In this document: positions 39,934-48,908 of the stretch, one piece after another
How the letters are laid out: each line of letters opens with the position of its first letter
Numbering within the stretch: position 1 is the stretch's first letter
Assembly (NCBI RefSeq): GCF_014161445.1
Contig: NZ_JABBXA010000012.1
Location: 1 to 64,000 of the forward strand
Direction: 5' to 3'
Length of the DNA stretch: 64,000 nucleotides
Source: Microbispora sp. H13382
Lineage (GTDB): Bacteria > Actinomycetota > Actinomycetes > Streptosporangiales > Streptosporangiaceae
The notes under the pieces: generated by a model
Told to the model about the DNA's origin: nothing
Databases searched by the model: none
Seen by the model: only the letters and a program-made list of their open reading frames with translations
Made by a program: the position numbers and the translations under genes

Positions 39934-42045
39934 TTACTCGTCGGTAACACTATCGGCAACACTGTCGGCGCCGCGGCAGAGCTCGAGGACCGCGTCGCCG
40001 TACCGCTCAAGTTTGACGCGTCCGATTCCGGCGATCGAGAGCAGGTCCTCCTCGGAGGTGGGCCCCCGCTCGGCGATGGCCTGGAGGGTGACGTCCGTGA
40101 AGACGACGTACGCCGGCACCTTGGCCTCCTTCGCCGCCGCGGTGCGCCACGCCTTGAGCCGTTCGAGCAGGGCCTCGTCGTAGTCCGCCGGACAGGTCGC
40201 GCAGCGGCCGAGCTTCTGCTCCGCGGCGGCGGCGAGCGTCCGGCCGCAGATCCGGCAGTGCAGCGGCGCCGCCGACCGCTTCGCCCGTCCGCCGGCCCCT
40301 CCCCCGGGCCGCTCGGACCGGGCCGGGCCCGCCGTACGGGGGGACAGCCCGTCGAGGAAGCGCGACGGCCTGCGGGCGCGGCGGCCCCCCGGCGAGCGCG
40401 CGAGCGCCCACGACAGGTGCAGGTGCTCGCGGGCCCGGGTGATCCCGACGTACAGCAGCCGCCGTTCCTCCTCGACCTGGTCCGGCGTCTCCGCGTAGAC
40501 GATCGGGACCATGCCGTCGGTGAGGCCGACGAGGAAGACCGCGTCCCACTCCAGGCCCTTGGCGGCGTGCAGGGACGCGAGCGTCACGCCCTCGACCGGC
40601 GGCGCGTGCTGCTCCATCGCCCTGCGCTCCAGCTCGCCGACGAAGCGGGGAAGGTCGGCGCCCTCGGCCCCCATGTCCTCGGCCAGGTCGGCGAGCGCCT
40701 TGAGCGACTCCCACTTCTCCCTGGCCTTGCCGCCCCCGGGCGGCTCGGCGGTCAGCCCGATCCCCGACAGGATCGCGTGCACGGCGGGCGCGAGCGGCTC
40801 GTCGCCCGCCGACCGGGCCGCGCCGCGCAGCAGCACCACGGCCTGGCGCACCTCGGGCCGCTCGAAGAACCGCTCCGCCCCGCGCAGCAGGTACGGCACG
40901 CCGGCGTCGGTGAAGGCCTGCTCGTACGCCTCGGACTGGGCGTTGACCCGGAACAGCACGGCGATCTCGCGGGTGGGCACGCCGTCCGCCATCAGCTTCT
41001 TGACCGTGAGCGCGACGCCGAGCGCCTCGGCCTGCTCGTCGTCGTACTCGGTGAAGGCCGGCTCGGGTCCGTCCGGCCGCTGGGCGACCAGTTCCAGCCG
41101 GTGGGGCGAGCGCGCCATGACGCGGTTGGCCAGCGTGACCACCTGCGGGGTCGAGCGGTAGTCGCGCACCAGCCTGATCACGGCGGCCGAGGGGTGCTCG
41201 ACGGCGAAGTTGGTCAGATAGTGGGGCGTCGCGCCGGTGAACGAGTAGATGGTCTGGTTGGGGTCGCCCACCACGCACACGTCGTCACGCCCGCCGAGCC
41301 AGGTGTCGAGCAGCAGCTTCTGCAGCGGGTTGACGTCCTGGAACTCGTCGACCACGAAGTAGCGGTACTGCTGGCGGATCTGGGTCGCGACCTCGCGGTG
41401 CTCGGTCATCACCGCCGCCGTGAGCTCGAGGATCGTCTCGAAGTCGATGAGGTTGCGCTGGCGGCGCAGGCTCTCGTAGCCCTCGTACAGCCGCGCCACC
41501 TCCTCGGGCGCGATCGGCGGGGTGCGGCGGGCCTTGACGGCGGCGGCCGGGTAGTCCTCGGGACCGACCTGGGTGACCTTCGCCCACTCGATCTCGCTGG
41601 CGACGTCGCGCAGCTCGCCGCGGTCGGGGTTCCTGCGCAGGCGCCGGGCCGCCTCCACGAGCAGCGGCAGCTTCGACTCGACCACCTGCGGCGGGTCGCC
41701 GCCGACCACCCTGGGCCAGAAGTAGCTGAGCTGGCGCAGGGCCGCCGCATGGAAGGTCCGGGCCTGCACGCCGGGCGCTCCGAGCCCGCGCAGCCGCTGC
41801 TTCAGCTCCCCCGCCGCGCGGGTCGTGAAGGTCACGGCGAGCACGCCCTGCGGCTCGACGACCCCGGTCTGCACGGCATAGGCGATGCGGTGCGTGATGG
41901 CGCGGGTCTTGCCGGTCCCCGCCCCGGCGAGCACGCACACCGGTCCGCGCACCGCCTGGGCGACCTCGCGCTGCTCGGGATCCAGACCCTCGAGGACGTC
42001 CAAGGAGCGGCTCCTGACATGCGTTGCGGACGTTGTTACTGGCAT
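39934..42045 (-). CDS. uvrD2: ATP-dependent DNA helicase UvrD2
   Basis: Superfamily 1A 3'-5' helicase of about 703 aa. Walker A is VCVLAGAGTGKTRAI, motif II is VVDEFQDVNPLQ, motif III is GDPNQTIYSFTGA and motif VI is LLYVGITRAREHLHLSWALA. The zinc tetracysteine (CRICG and CATC) and an HRDC domain at the end (EDLLSIAGIGRVKLERYG) are specific to mycobacterial-type UvrD2, which needs the Cys4 module for unwinding. The start is uncertain: ATG 42045 (or 42048) has GGAAGG very close, whereas a TTG at 42002 has a perfectly spaced AGGAG. It is divergent from a secreted esterase gene. Confidence 0.93.
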   Translation of the reverse strand: MPVTTSATHVRSRSLDVLEGLDPEQREVAQAVRGPVCVLAGAGTGKTRAITHRIAYAVQTGVVEPQGVLAVTFTTRAAGELKQRLRGLGAPGVQARTFHAAALRQLSYFWPRVVGGDPPQVVESKLPLLVEAARRLRRNPDRGELRDVASEIEWAKVTQVGPEDYPAAAVKARRTPPIAPEEVARLYEGYESLRRQRNLIDFETILELTAAVMTEHREVATQIRQQYRYFVVDEFQDVNPLQKLLLDTWLGGRDDVCVVGDPNQTIYSFTGATPHYLTNFAVEHPSAAVIRLVRDYRSTPQVVTLANRVMARSPHRLELVAQRPDGPEPAFTEYDDEQAEALGVALTVKKLMADGVPTREIAVLFRVNAQSEAYEQAFTDAGVPYLLRGAERFFERPEVRQAVVLLRGAARSAGDEPLAPAVHAILSGIGLTAEPPGGGKAREKWESLKALADLAEDMGAEGADLPRFVGELERRAMEQHAPPVEGVTLASLHAAKGLEWDAVFLVGLTDGMVPIVYAETPDQVEEERRLLYVGITRAREHLHLSWALARSPGGRRARRPSRFLDGLSPRTAGPARSERPGGGAGGRAKRSAAPLHCRICGRTLAAAAEQKLGRCATCPADYDEALLERLKAWRTAAAKEAKVPAYVVFTDVTLQAIAERGPTSEEDLLSIAGIGRVKLERYGDAVLELCRGADSVADSVTDE

Positions 42046-42120
42046 CATCCTTCCAGCAGCCGACCGAGCGTGTCCCGGCGACCGGTCGGCGCACGACGCA
42101 ACATCGGGGAGGAACACGCC

Positions 42121-43131
42121 GTGGCCACCGCGGTCCGAACTGCTATAGGCATGGGCACCGCCGCCCTCGCCGCCCTCATACTCGCTCCGCCCGCCGCCCA
42201 GGCGGCCGCGGCGGGCGACCCCGTCCGCCGCCCCTCCGCTTCCCCCGCCCCGTCCCCCACGACCTCCGCGAGCCCGTCGCCCTCGCCGTCCCCGTCGGCC
42301 TCCCCCTCGCCGTCGGCCACGCCCTACGGCCCGAGGGTCCGCACCTACGCGTACGGCTCGCACGCGCGCCAGATCATGGACGTGTGGTGGCACACCGCCG
42401 GTCCGCGCCGCCCGATCGTGTTCGTGATCCACGGCGGCTGGTGGTCCGGGGGCGACAAGAAGTACATGACCTCGATCACCCGCAGCTACTCCGAGCTCGG
42501 CTACACCGTCGTCAACCTCGACTACCGACTGTCGGGCGACGCGGCCTGGCCGGCCCAGCGCACCGACGTCATGTCCGCCGTCAACGCCGTGCGCAGGCAC
42601 GCGGCGATGTTCAACGCCGACCCCAATCGCTATGTGCTGCTCGGCTTCTCCGCCGGCGGCCACCTCGCCACCGCCGTCGGCGCGTACGGCGACGGGCGGC
42701 CGGGCCTGCGCGGGGTCGTCGGGATCTCCCCGCCCGTCTCGCCGCTGTCGGCGTTCGCGGACGGCAGCGCGTTCGGCAGCAAGGAGCAGCAGAAGCTGCG
42801 CAAGGCGGCCATAAAGCTGGCCGGCGGCTGCGTGCCCGCCAAGTGCCCGCGCGTCTGGTCGAGCATGGAGGTGCCGTTCCACGCCTCGGCCGGCGACCCG
42901 CCCATGCTCACCATCCACTCGTCTGAGGAGTTCGTCCCGCCGTACCAGAGCGAGATGCTCAAGGAGTCGCTGCAGACCGTCGGGGTTCCGATGATCGTCA
43001 AGACGATGGCCGGCACCCAGCACAGCGCGCCGCTCTACCGGGAGCCGGGAGTGGCCGAGAGCGTCCAGGCCTGGATCACCGCCAGGCTGGGTCGCGTCGC
43101 GCCGCCCGCGGCGTCCTCGCCACAGCAGTAG
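42121..43131 (+). CDS. Secreted alpha/beta hydrolase (esterase/lipase, BD-FAE-like)
   Basis: Exported protein of 336 aa. The signal peptide (TAIGMGTAALAALILAPPAA) is followed by a Pro/Ser/Ala-rich linker with SPSPSPS repeats. A hydrolase domain comes next, with oxyanion motif IVFVIHGGWWSGGD, nucleophile elbow VLLGFSAGGHLATAV and catalytic His in MAGTQHSAPLY. This layout is that of carbohydrate or lipid esterases tethered to the wall. GTG 42121 has GGAGG eight bases upstream; the very long open frame before it is antisense to uvrD2. A homologous lipase does not sit here in mycobacteria, so this is lineage-specific. Confidence 0.88.
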   Translation: MATAVRTAIGMGTAALAALILAPPAAQAAAAGDPVRRPSASPAPSPTTSASPSPSPSPSASPSPSATPYGPRVRTYAYGSHARQIMDVWWHTAGPRRPIVFVIHGGWWSGGDKKYMTSITRSYSELGYTVVNLDYRLSGDAAWPAQRTDVMSAVNAVRRHAAMFNADPNRYVLLGFSAGGHLATAVGAYGDGRPGLRGVVGISPPVSPLSAFADGSAFGSKEQQKLRKAAIKLAGGCVPAKCPRVWSSMEVPFHASAGDPPMLTIHSSEEFVPPYQSEMLKESLQTVGVPMIVKTMAGTQHSAPLYREPGVAESVQAWITARLGRVAPPAASSPQQ

Positions 43132-43207
43132 GCGGGAACACCCGGCGCGCCGGCGATGTTGCCATGACTGCTCTCGGCAACAGTGATGCGCACGAAAGGG
43201 ACGACAG

Positions 43208-43447
43208 ATGGCGCTGACGGTTTACACCACGAGCTGGTGCGGCCCCTGCAAGCGGCTCAAGGGCCAGCTCACGCGGGAGGGCATCCCCTTCAGCGAGGTC
43301 GACATCGAGCGTCATCCGGACGCCGCCGAGTTCGTCGCGAGTGTGAACAACGGCAACCAGGTCGTTCCCACCGTGGTGACGGACTGCCACACCATGACCA
43401 ACCCCTCGGTCGCCGAGGTGAAGCGGCACCTCGCAGGCGCCTGCTAG
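43208..43447 (+). CDS. mrx1: Mycoredoxin (glutaredoxin-fold, CGPC)
   Basis: Protein of 79 aa. The active site WCGPC lies at residues 10-14, the cis-Pro region is QVVPTVVTD and the C-terminus is of glutaredoxin type. Mycoredoxin-1 reduces mixed disulfides with mycothiol in actinobacteria. Its position between uvrD2 and nudC is conserved (Rv3198A). The usual active site is CPYC or CVPC, so CGPC is a thioredoxin-like variant. An ATG at 43208 and AAAGGGACGACAG upstream give the start. Confidence 0.9.
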   Translation: MALTVYTTSWCGPCKRLKGQLTREGIPFSEVDIERHPDAAEFVASVNNGNQVVPTVVTDCHTMTNPSVAEVKRHLAGAC

Positions 43448-43467
43448 TGCCGCGGGAGGGGCACTAG
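43444..43467. terminator. Bidirectional terminator between mrx1 and nudC
   Basis: CTAGTGCC at 43444-43451 and GGCACTAG at 43460-43467 form an 8-bp stem with an 8-nt loop. It overlaps the mrx1 stop and ends one base before the nudC stop, between convergent genes. Confidence 0.65.
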
Positions 43468-43468
43468 A

Positions 43469-44374
43469 TCACCAGCCGGTGTCGGGGATCGGCGCGCCGT
43501 ACCAGGTCTCGATCAGCCGCCGGGCGATCGAGACCTGGCCGGGCAGGACCAGCTCGCCCGAGCGCACCTGGATCTCCAGCTCCTCCCGGGACAGCCAGCG
43601 GGCCTCGGCGATCTCCTCCCGGTCGGGGCGCAGGTCGGTGGTGACGGCGCGGGCGAAGAAGCCCAGCATCAGGCTGCGCGGGAACGGCCAGGGCTGGCTG
43701 CCGAGGTAACGCGGCGCGGTGACGGCGACGCCCACCTCCTCCAGGACCTCGCGGACCACGGCGTGCTCCAGCGACTCCCCCGGCTCGACGAACCCGGCGA
43801 GCACCGACATCCGGCCTTGCGGCCATTGCGGGCCGCGCGCCAGCAGGATCCGGCCCTCGTCGTCGTGCACCAGCATGATCACCGCGGGGTCGACACGCGG
43901 GAAGTGCTGGCTGCCGTCCCGCGGGCACACCCGCATGTGGCCCGACGCGGTGACGTCCGTACGGCTGCCGCACCGCGGGCAGTACTCGTGGCTCGCGTGC
44001 CACGCCTCGAGGGCCACCGCGTAGACGAGCAGCCCGGCGTCGCGGTCGTCGAGCAGCACCGCGGCCTCCCTGAGGCCCGCGACGTCGCCCTCGGGCAGGG
44101 TGGCGTTGACCGCGAAGTAGGCCACGCCGTCCTCGTCCACGCCCAGCAGGTAACGCGTGCCCTCCGGCGCCTCGGCCGGCGAGGTGAGCACCAGGGCCGC
44201 GCCGTCGCTGAAGCGGCGCACCACCGTGCGGCCGTCGTGGATGAGGAAGACTCTCGTCTTGTCCGCCTCCCACGCCCGCCGCAGCCAGTCCTCGTCGCCG
44301 CGCAGGGCCGCCGAGCGGTCGATGGCGCTCCTCGCCAGGAGCAGGGGCCCGAGCAGTCCGTCCGCGATTTCCAC
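43469..44374 (-). CDS. nudC: NAD(+) diphosphatase NudC
   Basis: Nudix enzyme of 301 aa that hydrolyses NAD(H) to NMN(H) and AMP and removes NAD caps from RNA. It has a zinc-ribbon (YCPRCGSRT and CPRDGSQHFPRVDPAVI), a Nudix box (GFVEPGESLEHAVVREVLEE) and the NAD-specific SQPWPFPRSLM. The fourth zinc ligand is not a Cys in the usual spot (CPRDG), so the zinc site may be altered. GTG 44374 has AAGGA seven bases upstream. It ends convergent with mrx1. Conserved neighbour of uvrD2 (Rv3199c). Confidence 0.93.
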   Translation of the reverse strand: MEIADGLLGPLLLARSAIDRSAALRGDEDWLRRAWEADKTRVFLIHDGRTVVRRFSDGAALVLTSPAEAPEGTRYLLGVDEDGVAYFAVNATLPEGDVAGLREAAVLLDDRDAGLLVYAVALEAWHASHEYCPRCGSRTDVTASGHMRVCPRDGSQHFPRVDPAVIMLVHDDEGRILLARGPQWPQGRMSVLAGFVEPGESLEHAVVREVLEEVGVAVTAPRYLGSQPWPFPRSLMLGFFARAVTTDLRPDREEIAEARWLSREELEIQVRSGELVLPGQVSIARRLIETWYGAPIPDTGW

Positions 44375-44468
44375 GCCGTCATCCTTCCACCGCCGCCGCC
44401 CCGGCAATCTCCCCTCCCGTGGCGTTCACCCGTCGAATGACCGACGTTCGGGACTAGGATGCTCTCAC

Positions 44469-44487
44469 TTAGGTTAGCCTTACCTAC
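44469..44487. promoter_or_regulatory. Iron box (IdeR/DmdR operator) of the siderophore operon
   Basis: TTAGGTTAGCCTTACCTAC matches the actinobacterial iron-box consensus (TTAGGTTAGGCTAACCTAA) at 16 of 19 positions. It lies between nudC and the ATP-grasp gene, ending just before the Shine-Dalgarno GGAGGG. The operon should be repressed by an IdeR/DmdR-type regulator when iron is plentiful. Confidence 0.88.
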
Positions 44488-44496
44488 GGAGGGCCG

Positions 44497-45660
44497 GTGC
44501 GGCTGTACCTCACCACGCTCAACCCGACCGATTCCGTGACCGGCGGGTTCCTTCCCGCCGCGGCCGCGCTGGGCTGGGACGTGACGATACTCACCGACCA
44601 ACCTGATCGGTATCCGGGGCACGACGTCGTGGCGGCGGACGTCCGCGATCCCCGGGCCGTCATCGACGCCGTGGCCGCCCATCACCGGCCCGATGTGATC
44701 TTCTCCAACTCCGACCACCTCCAGGCCGCCACCGCGCTCGCCGCCGAGTATTTCGGCCTGCCGGGCAAGGACTGGCGGGCCTGTGTCACCGCCAAGAACA
44801 AGGCGCTGACCCGTCGCGCCCTCTCCGCCGTCGAACCGGTCAGGTCCGTACGGATCCCTCCCGGCGCGGACCTTCCCGAGGGCCTGCCGTACCCGGTCGT
44901 GGTCAAGCCCGCGCTGGGCGTGGCCAGCGAGGACGTCGTGCTGGTGGACGGGCGGGAGGCGCTGGCCGACGCCGTCGCGGCGATCAGGCGGCGGCGCCCG
45001 GAGGATGTCCTGGTCGCGGAGGAGTTCCTCGAAGGGCCGCTCCGCACGCTGGAGACGCTGGGCGACGGCGCCTCCCGGCGGGTCGTCGGCGGGTTCGCCA
45101 CCACGCTCGGCCCGCTGCCGCACTTCGTGGAGGAGCGCCTCGACTGGCGGCCTCCGGACCCGGACCACCTGCCCCACCTGACCGCGGCGCTCGACGCGGC
45201 GGGGGTCGGCTTCGGGATGTGCCACACCGAGTACGCCGTAACCCGGGACGGCCCCCGCGTCATCGAGATCAACTATCGGCTGATCGGCGACAACTGCGAC
45301 TTCCTGCTGGCGGACCTCCTCGGCGTACCTCTGCACCAGTGGATCCTGCGCGTCCACGCGGGCGAGCCGCTCTCCGCCTTCGGCCTCGACGCCCTTCGCG
45401 CCGCGTACGGGGCCGTGGTCAGCCTCGTGGCCGAGCGGTCCGGCACGGTGACCGCCGCGCCGCCGGACCTCTGCCCGCCTCGTACGGACGACGGCGTGCG
45501 TCTGTGGCACCGGGCACTGCGTGAGATCGGCGATCATGTCGAGGTGACGGGGACCAACCGCGACTACCTCGGCCTGCTCCGCGCCGCCGGCCCGGACCGC
45601 GCGAGCGTCGACGCCGCCATCGACGCCTTCAAGAAGGAGCATCCTTGGGTGCTCACATGA
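44497..45660 (+). CDS. ATP-grasp ligase of NIS siderophore operon (PvsA-like)
   Basis: ATP-grasp enzyme of 387 aa. A pre-ATP-grasp domain (YLTTLNPTDSVTGGFLPAAA) is followed by the ATP-binding Lys in YPVVVKPALGVASEDVVLV, VAEEFLEGPLRTLE and the metal-binding end VIEINYRLIGDN. It should join a carboxylate to an amino acid amine using ATP. In vibrioferrin biosynthesis PvsA is an ATP-grasp enzyme at the head of the operon, as here. GTG 44497 has GGAGGG just upstream. Its stop overlaps the next ATG by four bases. No precursor or NRPS gene is present. Confidence 0.85.
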   Translation: MRLYLTTLNPTDSVTGGFLPAAAALGWDVTILTDQPDRYPGHDVVAADVRDPRAVIDAVAAHHRPDVIFSNSDHLQAATALAAEYFGLPGKDWRACVTAKNKALTRRALSAVEPVRSVRIPPGADLPEGLPYPVVVKPALGVASEDVVLVDGREALADAVAAIRRRRPEDVLVAEEFLEGPLRTLETLGDGASRRVVGGFATTLGPLPHFVEERLDWRPPDPDHLPHLTAALDAAGVGFGMCHTEYAVTRDGPRVIEINYRLIGDNCDFLLADLLGVPLHQWILRVHAGEPLSAFGLDALRAAYGAVVSLVAERSGTVTAAPPDLCPPRTDDGVRLWHRALREIGDHVEVTGTNRDYLGLLRAAGPDRASVDAAIDAFKKEHPWVLT

Positions 45661-47264
45661 TCCGCCCGGCTCGCGATCACCGGGAGGCCACGGACCGGGA
45701 GCGCTACCTGGCCGCGCGGGTGCTGAACGCGCTGCTGCGAGAGGACTACGCCGGGATCTCCGCCAGGGTCACCCACGACAGGGACGGGGTCGCGATCGTC
45801 CTCGCCTCCGGACGGCGGGTCGGGCTCGCGGCGGGCGACCCGTTCCAGGACTTCGCGACCGCGCCGCACGAGCGCCTGCGCCTGGCGGAGGTGCTGGAGA
45901 CGCTGGAGGCCGTCGCCCACCCCGCCGACACCGAGGGGGTCGCCGCCTTCGAGCGGGAGTGCGACGAGGCCCTCGCGGCCCTGGAGGCCCACCACCGCAT
46001 GCGCGGCGAGGTGGCCCGGCGGCTGCGCGGGCGTCACGGCCTCATCCGGTACGAGTCGCTGGCCGCCGCGGTGGATCACCCGCTCTATCCGACGGCCCGC
46101 TGCCGCCTGGGGGTCTCCCCGGCCGGCCTGGCGGCCCACGCCCCGGAGTTCGCCCCCGAGTTCCGTATGCGGTGGACGGCGGCGCCGCGCGAGCGGGTGA
46201 CGCTCTCCCGGCCGGACCTGCCCGGCTGGTGGCCCGTGCCCGGGGACGTCGGGCTGCCGGCCGATCTGGCCCGGACGCACGTGCTCTTCCCCGTCCACCC
46301 GCTGACGGAGCCGCTGGTGGCCGGGCTGCCCGGCCTGCTTCCCGGGCGGGAGCCGTACCTGACCGTGCGGCCGACCCTGTCCACCCGTACGGTCGAGGCC
46401 GGCGAACGCGTCCACCTCAAGGTGCCGCTGGCGGCCAGCACGCTGGGCCTGCGCAACCGCCGGTCGATCAAGCCGGGCACGTTGAGAGACGGCGCGCTGG
46501 CCGAGTCGCTGCTGCGCCGGATCCTGGCGCGCGAGCCCGGCCTGCGCGTCGCGCTCGCCGACGAGCAGACCTACGGGCACGCGGAGCACGAATACCTGGG
46601 CTGGCTCGTCCGCCGGTTGCCCGAAGGGGAGATCGTCCCGGTCGCGGCCCTGCTCGCGCCGCTGCCCGCCTCGGGTGACCGGCTCGTCCTGCACGAGGTG
46701 GCCGAGCGCCATCACGGCGGCGACGCGGAGGCGTTGCTGCGCGACTACCTCGCGGTGCTGCTGGAGTGGAACGTCACGCTCTTCGTCCGGTACGGCGTCG
46801 CGCTGGAGGCCCACCAGCAGAACCTGGCGCTGCTGTTCGGCGACGGGCCCATGCGGCTGCTGGTCAAGGACGACGACGGGCTGCTGGCCTCGCCGCGGCG
46901 GCTGCACGCGGCCGGGATCGAGGCGCCCGGCTTCGGCGACGAGCGCATGCTGGCCGACGACCCGTACGCCCTCGCCGACGTCTTCGTGACGATCACCCTG
47001 CATCTGGCCGCCATGGCCGTGGCCCACGGCGCGCTGCCCGGCTCCGGCGCCACGCTGGTCGCACGGGCCCTGAGGGCCGCGCTCGAGCCGTACGGGGACG
47101 ACCCGATGGCCCGGCTGCTGCGGGCCCGCACGCTGGAGGCCGCCCGCCTCACCGGCAAGTCGATGGTCGTCGCCGGGACGCTCGTGGCCAAGGACCGCAC
47201 CGGGGCCCGGGACGTCAACAAGTTCTACGGCACGACCGGCCCCAACTATCTGAGGGGTGCCTGA
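45657..47264 (+). CDS. IucA/IucC-family NIS siderophore synthetase, first
   Basis: NRPS-independent siderophore synthetase of 535 aa. It condenses a carboxylic acid such as citrate or 2-oxoglutarate with an amine or alcohol through an acyl-adenylate. Visible motifs are HVLFPVHPLTEPLV, HLKVPLAASTLGLRNRRS, HEVAERHHGGDAE, LRDYLAVLLEWNVTLFVRYG with VALEAHQQNLALLF, and RLLVKDDDGLL, which carry the ATP and metal residues. ATG 45657 overlaps the previous stop (ATGA); a GTG 12 bases earlier lies inside that gene. It may correspond to PvsB or PvsD; which one cannot be decided by eye. Confidence 0.93.
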   Translation: MIRPARDHREATDRERYLAARVLNALLREDYAGISARVTHDRDGVAIVLASGRRVGLAAGDPFQDFATAPHERLRLAEVLETLEAVAHPADTEGVAAFERECDEALAALEAHHRMRGEVARRLRGRHGLIRYESLAAAVDHPLYPTARCRLGVSPAGLAAHAPEFAPEFRMRWTAAPRERVTLSRPDLPGWWPVPGDVGLPADLARTHVLFPVHPLTEPLVAGLPGLLPGREPYLTVRPTLSTRTVEAGERVHLKVPLAASTLGLRNRRSIKPGTLRDGALAESLLRRILAREPGLRVALADEQTYGHAEHEYLGWLVRRLPEGEIVPVAALLAPLPASGDRLVLHEVAERHHGGDAEALLRDYLAVLLEWNVTLFVRYGVALEAHQQNLALLFGDGPMRLLVKDDDGLLASPRRLHAAGIEAPGFGDERMLADDPYALADVFVTITLHLAAMAVAHGALPGSGATLVARALRAALEPYGDDPMARLLRARTLEAARLTGKSMVVAGTLVAKDRTGARDVNKFYGTTGPNYLRGA

Positions 47265-47267
47265 GCC

Positions 47268-48908
47268 ATGGACCGCCTCCTGCTGGACCCGCACGCCGCC
47301 CCGGCCGAGGAGGCGGCGCTCGGGGCACTGCTGCGCTGCTGGCTGCGCGAGGTCGGCGGCCCGCGCGGCGACGTGCGCGCCACCGGGCCCCACCTGACGC
47401 TCCGCGTGGCGGGCACACCCGTGCGCGTACGCGTCCGCGGCGGCATCGCGCTGCGCTTCGACGGCCCGCCCGAGCAGCTGGCGGAGGGGCGGTGGCGGCC
47501 CCTGGACCTGCCCTCGCTCGTCGCGCTGGTGGAAGCGGAGCTGGACGGCGGCAACGAGGAGTTCGCCGCCCAGGTCCGCGCGGGACGCGAGGCGGTCGCG
47601 GCGATCCTCGCCGCCCGCGCGCGGGCCGTCCCGCCCGCCGACCCGTGGCTCGCCTCAGAGCAGGCGCTGGTGGCCGGGCACCCGTTCCACCCGGCGCCCA
47701 AGGCCCGCGAGGGCGACGGCTGGCTGGACTACGCGCCGGAGACGCACGCGCGGTTCGCCCCACGGCTGCTCGGCGTGCGCGCCGACCTGGTGGCCCAGGA
47801 GGGCGACACGACGGCTCTCGACGCGTTCGGCGGCGCGCCGGAGGGATACGTCGCGCTGCCCGCCCACCCCTGGCAGCTCGACCTGCTCGCCGCCGACCTG
47901 CGCGGGCCGCTCGCGGACGGGCGGCTGGTCGACCTCGGGCCCGGTCCCCGCGCGGTCGTGCCCACGTCGTCGGTCAGGACGGTCTACGACCCCGGCAGCG
48001 GCATGTGCCTGAAGTTCAGCCTGGACGTGCGGATCACCAACTGCGTGCGGAAGAACGCGTGGTACGAGCTGTCCGGCGCGGTCGAGCTGACCCGGCGGCT
48101 CGGCCCCGTCTTCGACCGGCTGGCCCGGCGCTTCCCCGGCACGCGGTGGCTGCCCGAGCCCGGCTACCGGTCGGCCGCCCTCGGCACCCGGCTGCTCGAA
48201 GGGCTCGGGGTGATCGTCCGTACCGGTCCGTGGGCGGTGTGCGGGCCGGGGACCACGCCGGTCCTCGCCGGCGCCCTGGCCGCCGGCGCGGACGGCGTCC
48301 CCGAGGCCGTCCTGGCCCGCCGCGCGGCCGACCCGGTCGCGTGGTGGGAGGCCTACGTCGAGCGCGTGGCGTATCCGGTGCTCGACGCCTTCTTCCGCCA
48401 CGGTGTAGCGCTCGAAGCGCACGTGCAGAACGTGCTGGTCGGCTTCGACGCCGGCGGGTGGCCCGTCGAGGCGGTCTTCCGCGACCTGGAGGGCACCAAG
48501 CTGATCGCCGGCCGGCACGACCTGACCGGCCTGCCGGGCGCGGTGGCGGGCCCCCTGTCGTACGACGCCGCGCGCGGCTGGAACCGGGTCGCCTACTGCC
48601 TGTTCGTCAACCACCTTGCGGAGGTCGCCGCCACGGTGGCCGACAGGGCGGCCGCCACGGTGGCCGACACGGCCGACGGCGTCCTGCGCGCGCTGTGGGC
48701 GGCCGCCCGGGAGACTTTGGGCCGCTACGTGGAGGACCACGCCGCCGGCCCGGCCGAACCGCTGACGCGGCTGCTGGCCGGGGCGCCGCTGCCTGCCAAG
48801 GCCAACCTGGGCGTGCGCTGGGCGAGGGCGGCCGACCGGACCGCCGGATACGTGCCCGTCCCGAACCCGCTCGGCGTGGAGTGCGTGGCGGAAGGAGAGC
48901 GCCGATGA
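47268..48908 (+). CDS. IucA/IucC-family NIS siderophore synthetase, second
   Basis: NIS synthetase of 546 aa. Motifs are ALVAGHPFHPAPKAREG (the canonical HPxHPxxK), VVPTSSVRTVYDPGSGMCLK, FSLDVRITNCVRKNAWYELS, VALEAHVQNVLVGF and a Mg-binding VFRDLEGTKLIAG. It starts three bases after the previous stop, at ATG 47268. The two synthetases are only distantly alike, so they should catalyse different condensations, as in other two-NIS pathways. A short Ala/Thr repeat (EVAATVADRAAATVADTADG) stands near the C-terminus. Confidence 0.93.
   Translation: MDRLLLDPHAAPAEEAALGALLRCWLREVGGPRGDVRATGPHLTLRVAGTPVRVRVRGGIALRFDGPPEQLAEGRWRPLDLPSLVALVEAELDGGNEEFAAQVRAGREAVAAILAARARAVPPADPWLASEQALVAGHPFHPAPKAREGDGWLDYAPETHARFAPRLLGVRADLVAQEGDTTALDAFGGAPEGYVALPAHPWQLDLLAADLRGPLADGRLVDLGPGPRAVVPTSSVRTVYDPGSGMCLKFSLDVRITNCVRKNAWYELSGAVELTRRLGPVFDRLARRFPGTRWLPEPGYRSAALGTRLLEGLGVIVRTGPWAVCGPGTTPVLAGALAAGADGVPEAVLARRAADPVAWWEAYVERVAYPVLDAFFRHGVALEAHVQNVLVGFDAGGWPVEAVFRDLEGTKLIAGRHDLTGLPGAVAGPLSYDAARGWNRVAYCLFVNHLAEVAATVADRAAATVADTADGVLRALWAAARETLGRYVEDHAAGPAEPLTRLLAGAPLPAKANLGVRWARAADRTAGYVPVPNPLGVECVAEGERR

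Noticed and set aside
39034-43131. A 1365-codon plus-strand open frame
   Set aside because: Only its last part from GTG 42121 is a real gene (secreted hydrolase). The rest is antisense to tesB and uvrD2 with Arg/Pro/Gly/His-rich composition typical of a GC-rich shadow.
46766-48900. Open frame across both NIS synthetase genes in another frame
   Set aside because: It is out of frame with clear IucA/IucC motifs and consists of Arg/Ala/Gly-rich sequence. Only its end from 48905 (decarboxylase) is real.
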